This document shows, in pieces, positions 6,160-14,692 of a DNA stretch of 34,972 nucleotides. Position 1 is the first letter of the stretch, and each line of letters starts with the position of its first letter. This DNA is from a virus: positions 1 to 34,972 of IMG/VR virus record IMGVR_UViG_3300031800_000007. The stretch is one strand, 5' to 3'. The notes beneath the pieces were generated by a model, which saw only the letters and a program-made list of their open reading frames with translations, searched no databases and had not been told where the DNA came from. The translations under genes and the position numbers were made by a program.

Positions 6160-8387
6160 CAGATGCCGCCGCCAGCGAGAGAATTGTCACGAACCGTTTG
6201 AAGGATGCGCGAATCCAAATCGTCTACGCCAATGACGTCGCCGGCCACGGTTAGATTGACGATGACGGTCTGCCCCCCTACCGTGCGTACCCCGGCAACC
6301 CCGCCTGTCTCAAGGACTCCACCACTACCGAACAACACATTTTGGTTGATACGCCGATTTTGATTTTCGTTAGCCTGCTGCTGAAGATTAGAGATGACTT
6401 GAATGAGTGCATCCCTTCGGCTGAAGTTTGGATTAGCCGAAGCATCGATGGTGGCAATCTCGGACCTGGCCGCCGTTAGGCGAGACTGGATTCCAGAGGC
6501 AGCAGCGTTGAAAGACGGGGCGCGGACCCCCACTGCGGCCGCCACAGCGGCGGGCACTTTGATCAATTCGTCAAGGATGCCGGAAACCGTTTCCTCGGTT
6601 ACCGCACCTAGCAACCCCAAGAAGTCCCCGAATTTAACTTGGGCAATCTCAAGGAAATCCGCCATCCGTGCAGGGAGAATCCCAAATTTCTCGGCTAATC
6701 CCTTAACAAGATCCTCAAAGCTGATTCCTGCCTCGCGCATCCGGGCGATGACTGGGTTCAAGCCGAGTCTAAAATCCTTCCAGCTATTGGTTACCCTCTC
6801 CGCCGCCCGTGCCGTATCATCGGCTATCCTCTTGTTGATCTTCTCCAACTCATCGGCAGCGACCTGGGCTTGACGCGCAATGCTCTCAGTATGGTCTACA
6901 AAGTCCTTATGTATGAGGTCTTGTACTTGATCATTTGTCCTCCTGACCCTCTCCCAGAAGGCCTCATTGACCCTCACCCTTTCATTGAAAGCCCGCTCCT
7001 CGACCTCGCCCACCCTGGCTTCAAGATCACTAAGTGTTGCCTGGTCGCCTAACACAGCAAGCATCGCTCTTCGCGAATTGAAGACAACCTTTTTAGCCAT
7101 CTCCTCTACAGACTTGACTACGTTGGTCTTCATGGTGCCTGTACTAGATACAATCCCTTTGGTGAACTGACCAACGTCGTCTGCTGTCTCTCCCCAAACG
7201 ACGGCCAGATCCGCCACCTTCTCTGCCGTGATGTCTATGTCCGGTATCCCGGCCCTGATTTTGTCTATGGCCGACTGCATCGCTTCGCCGAACTTGTTGG
7301 CGCCGGGGAGAGCGTCAAGGACGGCCTTGGCCGCGACGAGCATCCCTGCCAACGCTTGCCTATGAACGAAAGTCATCTTGTTGAAAAGATTGATTATGAA
7401 ATTGACCGACGCTTCTGTGCCGGTTTTTATGGCACTCCAGACGGTATCCCAGTTCTTTAGCAACAGAGGTAAGACCACCGTCGCCAGAGTGCTCAGGATT
7501 ACGACTATTAAACCGACCCCGGTAGCGCCCATGGCCACTCGGGATGTGATACCCAGTATTTTGATACTGGTGATTAGAGTCGGTAGCATGAGCAGTAACG
7601 GTCCCAACACCAACAGGATGCCACCAATCGCTACACCGACAATGGCTAATATCTTTGCCAGCTTCGGGTTCTCGTTGGTCCACTCGATGACCCGGCGAGT
7701 TATCTTCTCCAGCACCACGGCACCCTTTTCGAGGAGGGGCAACAGCGCGTCTCCCAAAACCTGCAGCAAGTCTCCCATACGATTCTTCATCTGGGTTAGA
7801 GGATCGGCTGCAGCAGCGGCAGCGCCGTTGACCTTCTCCTGCACGGCGGCCAGGCGTTCTTCAAAGGTAGCCAGCTTGTCTACGGTGACACCGGCCGCGA
7901 TTGAAGTGTTGGAGACTCCCGCGAAGAACCTCGGCATGGTCTGAAGGACGGCGTTGAGGTCTTTGCCGGAAAAGGCGGCGGCGTCCAGGACGGTTGGGAG
8001 AATCTGGAGGGCCTTCTCGTGATCCCCAATAACGCCTGTCAGTAGTACCAGGGCCTTACGTTGTTCTTCATCCCCGAAATTGGTCTTGCGCTGCTGGGCC
8101 TCTATGACGGCTTCGATTTGCCGTTTCTGGATCTCATAGGTGGTGCCAACGTTCTTTAAGGCCTGGTCAAGTCTTGCAATGCCTACCTGTTGGTCAAGAG
8201 AAGACTTGACCGCTAGAATCCCAACGCCGGTAATAGCGGCGCCGATGGCCGTCATCCCGATACCGATCGCCCGGCTATTCTTCACGATGCCGGAACGCAA
8301 CTTGTCAAAGGCGGTCTGGGTCTTCTTGAATTCCGCCTGAGCGTCCTTCGAATCGGCGCTGATGACTATTTTGACTTCGTTAGCCAT
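6159..8387 (-). CDS. Tape measure protein
   Basis: 742 residues, long and helix-rich, the second-longest gene product here and next to the tail assembly chaperones. Hydrophobic stretches lie at about 41-60 (GIGMTAIGAAITGVGILAV) and about 240-310, with long charged helices between and after, and a Gly-rich C-terminus. This is typical of siphovirus tape measures, which set tail length and may insert into the host membrane. At about 1.5 angstrom per residue the tail would be near 110 nm. The start overlaps the end of the frameshifted chaperone. Confidence 0.9.
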   Translation of the reverse strand: MANEVKIVISADSKDAQAEFKKTQTAFDKLRSGIVKNSRAIGIGMTAIGAAITGVGILAVKSSLDQQVGIARLDQALKNVGTTYEIQKRQIEAVIEAQQRKTNFGDEEQRKALVLLTGVIGDHEKALQILPTVLDAAAFSGKDLNAVLQTMPRFFAGVSNTSIAAGVTVDKLATFEERLAAVQEKVNGAAAAAADPLTQMKNRMGDLLQVLGDALLPLLEKGAVVLEKITRRVIEWTNENPKLAKILAIVGVAIGGILLVLGPLLLMLPTLITSIKILGITSRVAMGATGVGLIVVILSTLATVVLPLLLKNWDTVWSAIKTGTEASVNFIINLFNKMTFVHRQALAGMLVAAKAVLDALPGANKFGEAMQSAIDKIRAGIPDIDITAEKVADLAVVWGETADDVGQFTKGIVSSTGTMKTNVVKSVEEMAKKVVFNSRRAMLAVLGDQATLSDLEARVGEVEERAFNERVRVNEAFWERVRRTNDQVQDLIHKDFVDHTESIARQAQVAADELEKINKRIADDTARAAERVTNSWKDFRLGLNPVIARMREAGISFEDLVKGLAEKFGILPARMADFLEIAQVKFGDFLGLLGAVTEETVSGILDELIKVPAAVAAAVGVRAPSFNAAASGIQSRLTAARSEIATIDASANPNFSRRDALIQVISNLQQQANENQNRRINQNVLFGSGGVLETGGVAGVRTVGGQTVIVNLTVAGDVIGVDDLDSRILQTVRDNSLAGGGI

Positions 8388-8966
8388 AAACTTCGTCGGG
8401 CTCCGCCGGCGCTCCGGCCGCTAAGATTGCTAACATGGGCAGGATTAGATCGGCACGTTCAGCCAGTATCTCCGAAGGCAGTTTGCTCCACCGCTGGCAT
8501 AGACTATCTACGGCGCGGGCCCGGGTGAGGGCGCCTGGCTCTTGGATGATGCGCCCAGATCGAGTTGTTCCAGGTCCGACAGCTCGCCATTCGACGAGTT
8601 GGGCTCTAAAGGGTCTGACACTTTGTCCAGACTGTCGAACCAATCCACCACAATAGCCAGGGACATTGAGGCCCCAAGGGCGTTCATACCGGCGCCGTTG
8701 GGCGGCAAAGCCTCATCGTCTTCACCTACCAAGTTCCAGTCGATGAGTATGTGGTCACCGAAATAGCCAGCCAACAGTTCGCCCTCTTCATCGGCGATTA
8801 GCCGCTTGAGTTCGAAGTAGGTGTCCATCGAGACATCGGCCCAAACCTCTATCTCACCGCCCATCAAACCTTCGTGGGTAAGCTCCAATATCTTCTTGGG
8901 CCTGACAACCCGTATGGCAGCCGTCCTAAAGCCATTGTGGCTAGGCATTCGTGGTTTCCTTGCCAT
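8380..8966 (-). CDS. Tail assembly chaperone, -1 frameshift fusion (GT-like)
   Basis: A -1 shift at CCCTTTA (8613-8607) joins 120 codons of the chaperone frame to the overlapping frame that ends at 8380, giving about 195 residues. The T-like extension begins RAQLVEWR and ends with a helical hydrophobic segment (LPMLAILAAGAPAEP). Its stop overlaps the tape-measure start. In lambda-like phages the rare GT product links the chaperone to the tail-tube subunit. The joined form is predicted from the sequence signal. Confidence 0.8.
8508..8966 (-). CDS. Tail assembly chaperone, short form (G-like)
   Basis: 152 residues in the zero frame, directly upstream of the tape measure, the standard place of the G/GT pair. 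The body is acidic and includes GGEIEVWADVSMDTYFELKR. The unshifted C-terminus is a low-complexity Ser/Pro tail (SSKSQAPSPGPAP), as expected for the part beyond a frameshift site. Such proteins bind the tape measure and guide tail-tube assembly. Assignment rests on position, overlapping frames and the slippery site. Confidence 0.8.
   Translation of the reverse strand: MARKPRMPSHNGFRTAAIRVVRPKKILELTHEGLMGGEIEVWADVSMDTYFELKRLIADEEGELLAGYFGDHILIDWNLVGEDDEALPPNGAGMNALGASMSLAIVVDWFDSLDKVSDPLEPNSSNGELSDLEQLDLGASSKSQAPSPGPAP
8583..8613 (-). promoter_or_regulatory. Programmed -1 ribosomal frameshift signal
   Basis: On the minus strand, codons GAC CCT TTA give the heptamer C CCT TTA, an exact X XXY YYZ slippery site in the correct frame. 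After an 8-base spacer (8606-8599), CUCGUC (8598-8593) and GGCGAG (8588-8583) pair into a 6-bp stem with loop GAAU and one G-U pair. Heptamer, spacer and hairpin match known stimulators of -1 frameshifting. Confidence 0.85.
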
Positions 8967-8973
8967 ATTACCT

Positions 8974-9390
8974 CTACGTCGTCCAAGTGGGGTCGGTGCC
9001 GCTCTGAAGCACAGCAGGGGCCGTTATGATCAAACTGCCATCCGCTGCCCGGCTCATCACCATATCGGTCAAAACAACTTCGTTGAGTAAAATTTGCCCG
9101 CTGACCCGCAAGTCTTCCGATCTCACCACGTTCGAAGTTGAAACCGTTTTGTGGACTTGATAACTGGACGCTCCGGCCGCATCGTTATACACCATGGTCC
9201 ACGCACTGGAATAATCCCCCAGCAACAACAACCTTTCCGCGGCAGACTTATCCATCCCCGTCGTGTCCTGCGTGTTCCGGGTTATGGATAAGTCAACATT
9301 GGTTACATCGTTGACGATAGCCCGCAAGCTGCCCGCGCTGTCATCCCGGCTGGCAACTGACCAGCCGAGTCCACTTTCTTTTCCCGCCAT
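8974..9390 (-). CDS. Tail-tube-like structural protein, paralogue 1
   Basis: 138 residues, closely related along its length to the next gene upstream (shared SITRNTQDxTGMDKS, ERLLLLGDYSS, DGSxIITAPA). It also shares a TGxxKSAxERL core with the 244-residue tail protein encoded further upstream. It ends 8 bases before the chaperone gene. AGAGG precedes the ATG. The motif and position point to a tail-tube or tail-associated protein, here a shortened duplicate. Confidence 0.7.
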   Translation of the reverse strand: MAGKESGLGWSVASRDDSAGSLRAIVNDVTNVDLSITRNTQDTTGMDKSAAERLLLLGDYSSAWTMVYNDAAGASSYQVHKTVSTSNVVRSEDLRVSGQILLNEVVLTDMVMSRAADGSLIITAPAVLQSGTDPTWTT

Positions 9391-9400
9391 GCCTTACCTC

Positions 9401-9808
9401 TTACGACCAGGTCGGATCAGTGCCACTGGACAGGGCGGCCGGCGCCGTGATGATGAAGCTCCCATCCGCACCTCGGCTCAGAGCCATGTCGATCAGGGCG
9501 ACCTCGTTGTTGAGGGTCTGACCACTGACCACCAGGCTTTCGCTCCGAAGAACATCGGCGCTGGCAATGGTTTTATGGACACAGAAGCTCTTGCACCCAC
9601 AGTCGTTGAATAGTAGAGTCCAGGTGCTTGAATAGTCACCGAGTAGGAGCAACCGCTCCATCGAGGATTTGTCCATGCCGGTGAGGTCCTGCGTGTTTCT
9701 CGTGATGCTGAAATCCACGTTGGTTATGCAGTTCACCAATGCCTTCAGGGCAGCCGAGCTGTTGTCCCGGGATGCCGTAGTCCAACCAAGGCCCGATTCT
9801 TTGGCCAT
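9401..9808 (-). CDS. Tail-tube-like structural protein, paralogue 2
   Basis: 135 residues, a tandem duplicate of the following gene but with extra Cys (NDCGCKSFCVHK, where the sister has NDAAGASSYQVHK). An AGAGAGG ribosome binding site lies 7 bases before the ATG. The Cys-rich loop may bind metal or form disulphides, unlike its sister. It is presumably an additional tail-tube or tail-terminal ring component. Which of the three related genes makes the tube cannot be decided from sequence alone. Confidence 0.7.
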   Translation of the reverse strand: MAKESGLGWTTASRDNSSAALKALVNCITNVDFSITRNTQDLTGMDKSSMERLLLLGDYSSTWTLLFNDCGCKSFCVHKTIASADVLRSESLVVSGQTLNNEVALIDMALSRGADGSFIITAPAALSSGTDPTWS

Positions 9809-10237
9809 CTAAATACCTCTCTTGCTCTGCTCGATTTGTACCACCGTTTCGTTAAAGTTCTCGTGGAACTCATCGTAGTCCATCTCCCGCTTCTCCCGCC
9901 CTGGAATGTGCAGGGTGAAGGTCGGGTCGCGGTCTACAGGCATCGTATGGGTGCGGAAGCATTTCTGCCCTGCCTCAAAATCGAATCGGATCAGACCCCC
10001 TCCTATCGGAACCTCTTTGAAAGCCCGGCCAGAGGTACGACGGATGTAGTCAGCTTGCCTTGCCCCAAGGTCCGCCTTGATGTCAATATCCGTCACCCAC
10101 CCCATCAGGTAGTGGTCACAATTGAACTTGCGGCAGTCGGCCGCTTCCCACCAACCCGACTTGGGGGTGCCGTCCTTGTTGCCCCGGTTCATCCGAAAGG
10201 TTTGGGTTCCCTTGTGGATGCCGTGAATCATCGGCAC
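9809..10237 (-). CDS. Conserved-looking tail-region protein, unknown function
   Basis: 142 residues. GTG at 10237 is favoured by GAGGGG eight bases upstream. The N-terminal region contains GWWEAADCRKFNCDHYLMGW, with Cys and His that could bind metal, and the rest is mixed alpha/beta. It sits between the 244-residue tail-tube-like protein and its two shorter paralogues. The pattern feels like a widespread siphovirus family of unknown role, but I cannot name it. Confidence 0.6.
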   Translation of the reverse strand: MPMIHGIHKGTQTFRMNRGNKDGTPKSGWWEAADCRKFNCDHYLMGWVTDIDIKADLGARQADYIRRTSGRAFKEVPIGGGLIRFDFEAGQKCFRTHTMPVDRDPTFTLHIPGREKREMDYDEFHENFNETVVQIEQSKRGI

Positions 10238-10239
10238 GT

Positions 10240-10974
10240 TTAGTACCCCTCAGTATCTACCGCTTCACCGCGGCGGGTCGCCACCACCACATCAACGCTG
10301 GAGAACGTTCCAGCATGATTGACCCGGGTGTATTGATTGACCGTGCCGCTCACCGTAACCCGCTCCGATTTATTGATGGCCGTAATCTGGGCAAAGGCTT
10401 TCAGGGTACAGAAACAGACGCCGTTCGTACTGTCCTGGATGGTGGCCGTATAATTGCTCCCGCTGAACGCGGTCAAGTGAATCATGCCCGCCAAACCAGC
10501 GGAACTACTGGCGCAGTTATTGTCGCTAGCTGAGTTACCAGTGCCCGAGATAGTCGCTTTCGCCAACAGGATGATGCCGTATTCCCATCCCCGGCCGTTG
10601 GCAAGCACTTGCCCTTTGGTGGTCAAGGAACCGTCGGCGGGGCGAGCAATATCGTAATTAATCTGTTTCCCGTCACCCAACATGGCGGCGCTGCTTCCCT
10701 TCGCGCCACCCTGGAGGGCAATCAAAACATCCACATCAGTGGTGGGTAGGGTCCGCAAGGCCAAATGCTGCTGGCCAGTGGCCTTGTTGAAGAACGTCGT
10801 GAAGTCCAGGCTGGAATCGATCTTGCCGTACAGCCGCTCTATGGCGGACTTGTTGATGCCGGTGACTTCGAAGGTGCCACGAGGTGAGGCCATGCTATCG
10901 AGGGCCCCGACATCCCCGGAGAGATCAAAACCCTGGAAGTAGAAACTCATCGCTAGTGCGGTTGCTTTAGCCAT
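10240..10974 (-). CDS. Major tail (tube) protein
   Basis: 244 residues from ATG 10974; a TTG fifteen bases upstream is less likely. The core (TGINKSAIERLYGKIDSS, then FFNKATGQQHLALRTLPTTD) fits phage tail-tube proteins of this type, followed by a beta-rich segment (ARPADGSLTTKGQVLANG). Residues beyond about 150 form an extra beta domain, possibly surface exposed on the tube. Two shorter paralogues lie downstream. It follows the connector genes and precedes the chaperones, as in siphoviruses. Confidence 0.75.
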   Translation of the reverse strand: MAKATALAMSFYFQGFDLSGDVGALDSMASPRGTFEVTGINKSAIERLYGKIDSSLDFTTFFNKATGQQHLALRTLPTTDVDVLIALQGGAKGSSAAMLGDGKQINYDIARPADGSLTTKGQVLANGRGWEYGIILLAKATISGTGNSASDNNCASSSAGLAGMIHLTAFSGSNYTATIQDSTNGVCFCTLKAFAQITAINKSERVTVSGTVNQYTRVNHAGTFSSVDVVVATRRGEAVDTEGY

Positions 10975-11170
10975 CTTCGTCCGCCTCAATCAGGGATCCA
11001 TCCGCTAACCAGCCTATGATCATTTTCTCGGTAGTAGCCGGCCCGGGATACCAAGTGTCCCCCTCGTAAAAGTCCACGTCAGGCTCACTCCCTTCATCCA
11101 CTCTTCGGGACTTGATGGGGCTACCGGCTGGGATGGCCCGGGGGTTCCCTATGATGTACTTCTTAGCCAT
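10967..11170 (-). CDS. Small hypothetical protein upstream of the tail-tube gene
   Basis: 67 residues, not recognised. It starts MAKKYIIGNPRAIPAGSPI and is acidic at the C-terminus (ADEDG). It overlaps the upstream gene by 8 bases and the tail-tube gene by 8, so it is translated as part of the tail operon. Small proteins here can be accessory head-tail joining factors, but there is no motif to support one. Confidence 0.6.
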   Translation of the reverse strand: MAKKYIIGNPRAIPAGSPIKSRRVDEGSEPDVDFYEGDTWYPGPATTEKMIIGWLADGSLIEADEDG

Positions 11171-11699
11171 CGAACTGCACCACTCCGGTTCTAAGATTCA
11201 ACCGAGGCTGACCGGTAACGTGGATATGGGGCCCGCTGTCCATCCACCGGATATTAATCAACCCCCGGTAACCGTTGGTATTCCAGATCTTCTCCGAGTC
11301 CACGTCGTCGTCCCGGATTCGCCAAGTCTTCATTGCGCGATTAAGGCAAAGCCTCCACCGCTTCGAATGGCGGTCCTGCGGGAAGTCAGCCCACTCATTC
11401 TCCCTTGCATTGGCTGGCGCGGCTGTGTGTTCGTCCTGGAGCGCCTGCAGTAGGTTTCCATCGGGAGCCCACACCGTCGCATTCCCATCCCCGTCGATTG
11501 ACAGTTCACCCACCAAGAAGAGGCGACCGGCTACTGGGTCAGCCCGGCGGCACCAGACCTGGCCGGCGATGCTCTTGCATCGCCGCACCTGGCCTTGATG
11601 GCGCCAGCGCATCTCCCCCGTGGACCGGGAATAGGAGAACTCGTACTCCACTACCTCAGTGGGCGGGCTTGAGGGCTTCGAGTGCGTCTGTAAAACCAT
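11163..11699 (-). CDS. Hypothetical structural-region protein
   Basis: 178 residues. The ATG at 11699 is preceded by GGAGG at a 9-base spacing, which favours it over GTG at 11723. Composition is rich in Trp and Arg (SYSRSTGEMRWRHQGQVRRC, YRGLINIRWMDSGPHIHV), with few clear motifs. It overlaps the preceding gene by 44 bases. It lies between the connector group and the tail-tube gene; function unknown. Confidence 0.6.
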   Translation of the reverse strand: MVLQTHSKPSSPPTEVVEYEFSYSRSTGEMRWRHQGQVRRCKSIAGQVWCRRADPVAGRLFLVGELSIDGDGNATVWAPDGNLLQALQDEHTAAPANARENEWADFPQDRHSKRWRLCLNRAMKTWRIRDDDVDSEKIWNTNGYRGLINIRWMDSGPHIHVTGQPRLNLRTGVVQFDG

Positions 11700-12135
11700 T
11701 TTGGCTTTCCTCCGGTGCCACACAATGAGGATGGAAATAGTGTCCCGGCAGTGTAATGATTTCCTGACCGGGTTGGATGGCTTTCAGACATCCAACGCAG
11801 ATGAAAGAGGCAAATGCGGGTGGTTTCACGTCTAGTAGTTCCAGTGGGTTGGTCCTTTCGCCAGTCAACTCTTCTTCGCCGGTAGTCTTAGGGGGTCGCT
11901 CCGCGATGATCTGCCAACCGTCGCTGTTGACGATCAGCCGCCCTTCCGGTAGCCCGCCGTCCAGGGTCGCCTGGAACACCTTAAGAGTCTTCGCATGGGC
12001 AGTCCGCTCCAGGAATAGGTTCCGGTAATATTCCTTGATGATCGGCATCAGGGCGCCGAGCAACACATCGGGGAGATTGGCCATGTCTTCAGTAGCGATA
12101 CCACCACTCCCGGGTCCGTCATACTCTTCGGGCAT
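11656..12135 (-). CDS. Zinc-binding (LIM/RING-like half-site) protein
   Basis: 159 residues starting MPEEYDG. AAGGAGG lies eight bases before the ATG at 12135, excluding the longer frame. A helical N-terminal half is followed near the C-terminus by CVGCLKAIQPGQEI and GHYFHPHC, spaced like one zinc site of a LIM or treble-clef domain. It lies between the tail-completion and tail-tube genes. The function is unknown, but the ligand pattern is clear. Confidence 0.65.
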   Translation of the reverse strand: MPEEYDGPGSGGIATEDMANLPDVLLGALMPIIKEYYRNLFLERTAHAKTLKVFQATLDGGLPEGRLIVNSDGWQIIAERPPKTTGEEELTGERTNPLELLDVKPPAFASFICVGCLKAIQPGQEIITLPGHYFHPHCVAPEESQNGFTDALEALKPAH

Positions 12136-12158
12136 CTTGGGTTCCTCCTTACAAGTTG

Positions 12159-12617
12159 TCATGCTGTAAATGCGGCCGAGTCGTCCACGATTAAAGGCAT
12201 GGTGAAATCCGCCATCCTGAATACCTTGCCGCCAATATCTATGTAGCCGAAGTCCACGGTATAGGCGACACCGTACTGCCCTACCACGTCTATATTCCGG
12301 ACGGTGGCGCCCAGGGTGAAATCGGCCATGAGGCCTTCGTCGCCCTTAGATACGGCTTCGGTCAGCTCCACCTCTATGGATTCGACTGGCTCCTGAAAGT
12401 TGGTAGGCAACATCATCCGCATGGTCAGGGTGTAAACTTGTATGGTTTTATCCCCAGTGGTCGCCACATGCCTCATGCCGTTCACCCAAATGTGAACCGT
12501 TAATTTGGCATCTGTCGGCGGCGCCTTCGCCTCCCCAATCTGCACGGTGCTGAAGTAATTCGTCTTCGCCAGCGCATCCCGGATTGCGTCGAAGGTAGCT
12601 TGTATCAGGAACGCCAT
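12159..12617 (-). CDS. Tail terminator / tail-completion-like protein
   Basis: 152 residues with alternating alpha/beta character: an N-terminal helix (FDAIRDALAKTNYF) and then beta strands. Position directly after the gp10-like gene and size match the tail terminator (lambda gpU type) or minor tail proteins that cap the tube. The start overlaps the upstream stop by TAATG. Assignment is by gene order; sequence similarity is not obvious. Confidence 0.5.
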   Translation of the reverse strand: MAFLIQATFDAIRDALAKTNYFSTVQIGEAKAPPTDAKLTVHIWVNGMRHVATTGDKTIQVYTLTMRMMLPTNFQEPVESIEVELTEAVSKGDEGLMADFTLGATVRNIDVVGQYGVAYTVDFGYIDIGGKVFRMADFTMPLIVDDSAAFTA

Positions 12618-13039
12618 TATCCGAGGCTCCGGATGAACCGGTTAGCATGGCGTGTGATGACCACTCCGGCCCCTTTCTCCAATTCCTGGCCCACCTTGCG
12701 GAACGACTGGTATCCCTTGAACCGGCTCGTGGCGTTCCTGGCACTGTCCCCCTCCAGCCACGGTCCATACACCACGTTGGATTGAATGATCCCGTTGCGC
12801 TGGCTGCGGCGGGAGTTGACACTCCGCCGGAAGTGCCCAGTGCTGGCATGGCCGCGCTGTGCCTGACCCACCGACAGATATACGCCGGCCGGCCGGGGCC
12901 GGAGCCGTTCATCCAAGAGGGATTCCCCTTTTTGGATGAGCTCGCCGATGATGTCACCCATAACCTTCGCCAAGGCAGGCGCCTGATCCTGGGTCAATAG
13001 CTTCCCGGTTGCCGTCATGCTGAGTTTAAGCGTTACCAT
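12617..13039 (-). CDS. HK97 gp10-like head-tail joining protein
   Basis: 140 residues, basic, with an N-terminal helix, an Arg-rich middle (GHFRRSVNSRRSQRN) and a pattern (VVYGPWLEGDSARNATSRF) characteristic of the HK97 gp10 / tail-completion family, where a variant of YAxxLExGT precedes a C-terminal helix. These proteins help join the head to the tail. Gene order supports this. Confidence 0.7.
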   Translation of the reverse strand: MVTLKLSMTATGKLLTQDQAPALAKVMGDIIGELIQKGESLLDERLRPRPAGVYLSVGQAQRGHASTGHFRRSVNSRRSQRNGIIQSNVVYGPWLEGDSARNATSRFKGYQSFRKVGQELEKGAGVVITRHANRFIRSLG

Positions 13040-13308
13040 TCCCGCCGATACTGCCGGTCTACCCCTATGCCCATGAATGTACGAACTTCTTCAGATGGTC
13101 GAAATCGAACTGCCGGATCAACAACGGCTATGAGTAAACGTCGCTCACCGCTCAACGCTTGCTCCACTGCCTTGGCGTCGTTGGGAGTAGTGTCTACCAC
13201 GATATTCTCTTGTTCAAACTTTGTAACCTCAACGGCTCCATCTTGAATGTCTCGGATTAACCGCCATAGTTGGTCACACATGAACATCTTTCCTTGTTCG
13301 TCGAACAT
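13033..13308 (-). CDS. Small duplicated structural-region protein, copy B
   Basis: 91 residues, paralogous to the next upstream gene: both have an amphipathic helix, then a xLEN/QDGxxExxxF segment and an ALxGERxxxxxV motif. Copy B is more divergent, with Cys near the N-terminus. The DNA just before its start still carries GGATGGCAGCGG, which in copy A is the end of the connector gene, so the duplication included that boundary. Function unknown; probably a small structural or joining protein. Confidence 0.6.
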   Translation of the reverse strand: MFDEQGKMFMCDQLWRLIRDIQDGAVEVTKFEQENIVVDTTPNDAKAVEQALSGERRLLIAVVDPAVRFRPSEEVRTFMGIGVDRQYRREW

Positions 13309-13348
13309 GCCGCTGCCATCCTTCCCGTTGACTCCGAGCGCTACACCA

Positions 13349-13588
13349 TTACCCCGGTTCCCTCTCCGTAAACACCGGCCCCCCGTTGGAGCGAACGCCC
13401 AGATGAATATGGCGTTCTCCGGTTAGCGCCCGCGTCTCGTCCTGCGCCTCTGGCGGGGTTGTCTCCACTGAACTTTGAGCCAGATTGAAATACATGAGTT
13501 CGATAGACCCGTTTTCCAACCCACGCAGTAGATGTTCAAGGGTCTTGATGGCGATTTCGTTCGCGGTGTCTCGGGCGTTCTCTTGCAT
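13349..13588 (-). CDS. Small duplicated structural-region protein, copy A
   Basis: 79 residues (MQENARDT start) from ATG 13588, which overlaps the connector stop in a TGATG arrangement. It contains HLLRGLENGSIELMYF and TRALTGERHIHLGV, the core shared with copy B. Neighbouring genes are head-tail connectors, so it may be a joining or minor head protein. I know no named family. Confidence 0.6.
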   Translation of the reverse strand: MQENARDTANEIAIKTLEHLLRGLENGSIELMYFNLAQSSVETTPPEAQDETRALTGERHIHLGVRSNGGPVFTEREPG

Positions 13589-14649
13589 CAAACCGCTGCC
13601 ATCCTCACCCATTCGTATCGGTCAATGTCCATCTCCCGCCGAGCGGTAAGATCCACACCGCGGAACTCCCGAGCCCCTTCGCCCTGGCCGATCTCCCGTC
13701 CGAAGCCGGCGCCCTCTTGCAAGTATTGAGCGATGGCTTCCCGCCGGCACCAGCTCACGATGTTGAACTCCGGCTCATACTTGAGGATGGCCGTGGCGTC
13801 CGCATGGGTCGCCGCGGTAGTCCCGTTAATGCCTCTCTCGATGGTTAGGGTCCGACTGACGAAGATATCCACGGCGGTAGCGTGGGCGACCAGGAGAGTG
13901 CCGTTGTAGGCCCTTGTGACCGTGATGGTAGTTCCCGACACTGCCTCAACGAACATCTCCTCTGAATCGAGTCTGATGGTCTCTCCAGCCAGGACACCGT
14001 GCCCGGACTCCGCGGTCAAGGAGTTGTTGGCAACGCTGGCAGTGATCGAGCCGTCATTCATATTCTTCGCGAGATCCGCGAAGACTCGCTCACTGACGAA
14101 AATCTGCTCACTCTCGATCAGAAGCGTATCGCCCACGTCGATGAGAGAACCATCGCCACATACGAACTCGGTGGCGCTGGAGCTCGAGGACAGACCGCTG
14201 GCAACCGTACCCCGGGACCGCGTGTTATCGGAATAACCCCAAGATCCCAACACACTGAGGGATCGCTGGGGAGTATCGCCAGATTCAAAAGCGGCCGTGC
14301 TGGATAGGTCTATCTCAATCCGGTCATAAGGTGGGCCGTCATTGTTGGGCTCAAGGAAGAAATCGCTTGAGGATATAGTCGTGGGGCTCGAATCCTGCGC
14401 CATGGTTTTGAGCGTGGTAACGGAAAGCAGGTCGAAGTCAAGCCAGAGAATGTGGGCCCTGACGAATTGCCTGGGAAACCATTCGTAGAGGCGCGTCTGA
14501 GTCTTGGGGATGAAGATGCGGCCGTGGCACCAACGCTCGATCTGCCGGCTTATCGATTCAATGGACTCGTCGATGAAACGATCCTGAGCAATGCCATTGA
14601 CCTTGAGGGCCCGCTTTACGGATTCCCTAGATGTTAACCAGTTGGCCAT
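13588..14649 (-). CDS. Head-tail connector with an internal beta-repeat region
   Basis: 353 residues. Residues 1-60 (LTSRESVKRALKV, IDESIESISRQIERWCHGR) match the helical N-terminus of HK97 gp6 / phage connector proteins, and the C-terminal 70 residues supply the rest of the connector helices. Between them lie about 150 extra residues of beta repeats with SEQIFVSE / SEEMFVEA motifs and Thr-rich stretches. Connector proteins form a ring under the portal. The insertion is unusual in length (typical gp6 is about 110-200 residues). GGGGTAAGGA precedes the ATG. Confidence 0.7.
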   Translation of the reverse strand: MANWLTSRESVKRALKVNGIAQDRFIDESIESISRQIERWCHGRIFIPKTQTRLYEWFPRQFVRAHILWLDFDLLSVTTLKTMAQDSSPTTISSSDFFLEPNNDGPPYDRIEIDLSSTAAFESGDTPQRSLSVLGSWGYSDNTRSRGTVASGLSSSSSATEFVCGDGSLIDVGDTLLIESEQIFVSERVFADLAKNMNDGSITASVANNSLTAESGHGVLAGETIRLDSEEMFVEAVSGTTITVTRAYNGTLLVAHATAVDIFVSRTLTIERGINGTTAATHADATAILKYEPEFNIVSWCRREAIAQYLQEGAGFGREIGQGEGAREFRGVDLTARREMDIDRYEWVRMAAV

Positions 14650-14692
14650 TCCTTACCCCTGCTTTCTAAGCTAGGAATTACCAGATGTTTCT

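Noticed and set aside
6403-7944. Plus-strand frames over the tape measure gene
   Set aside because: Shadows of a long helix-rich gene; no independent start signals.
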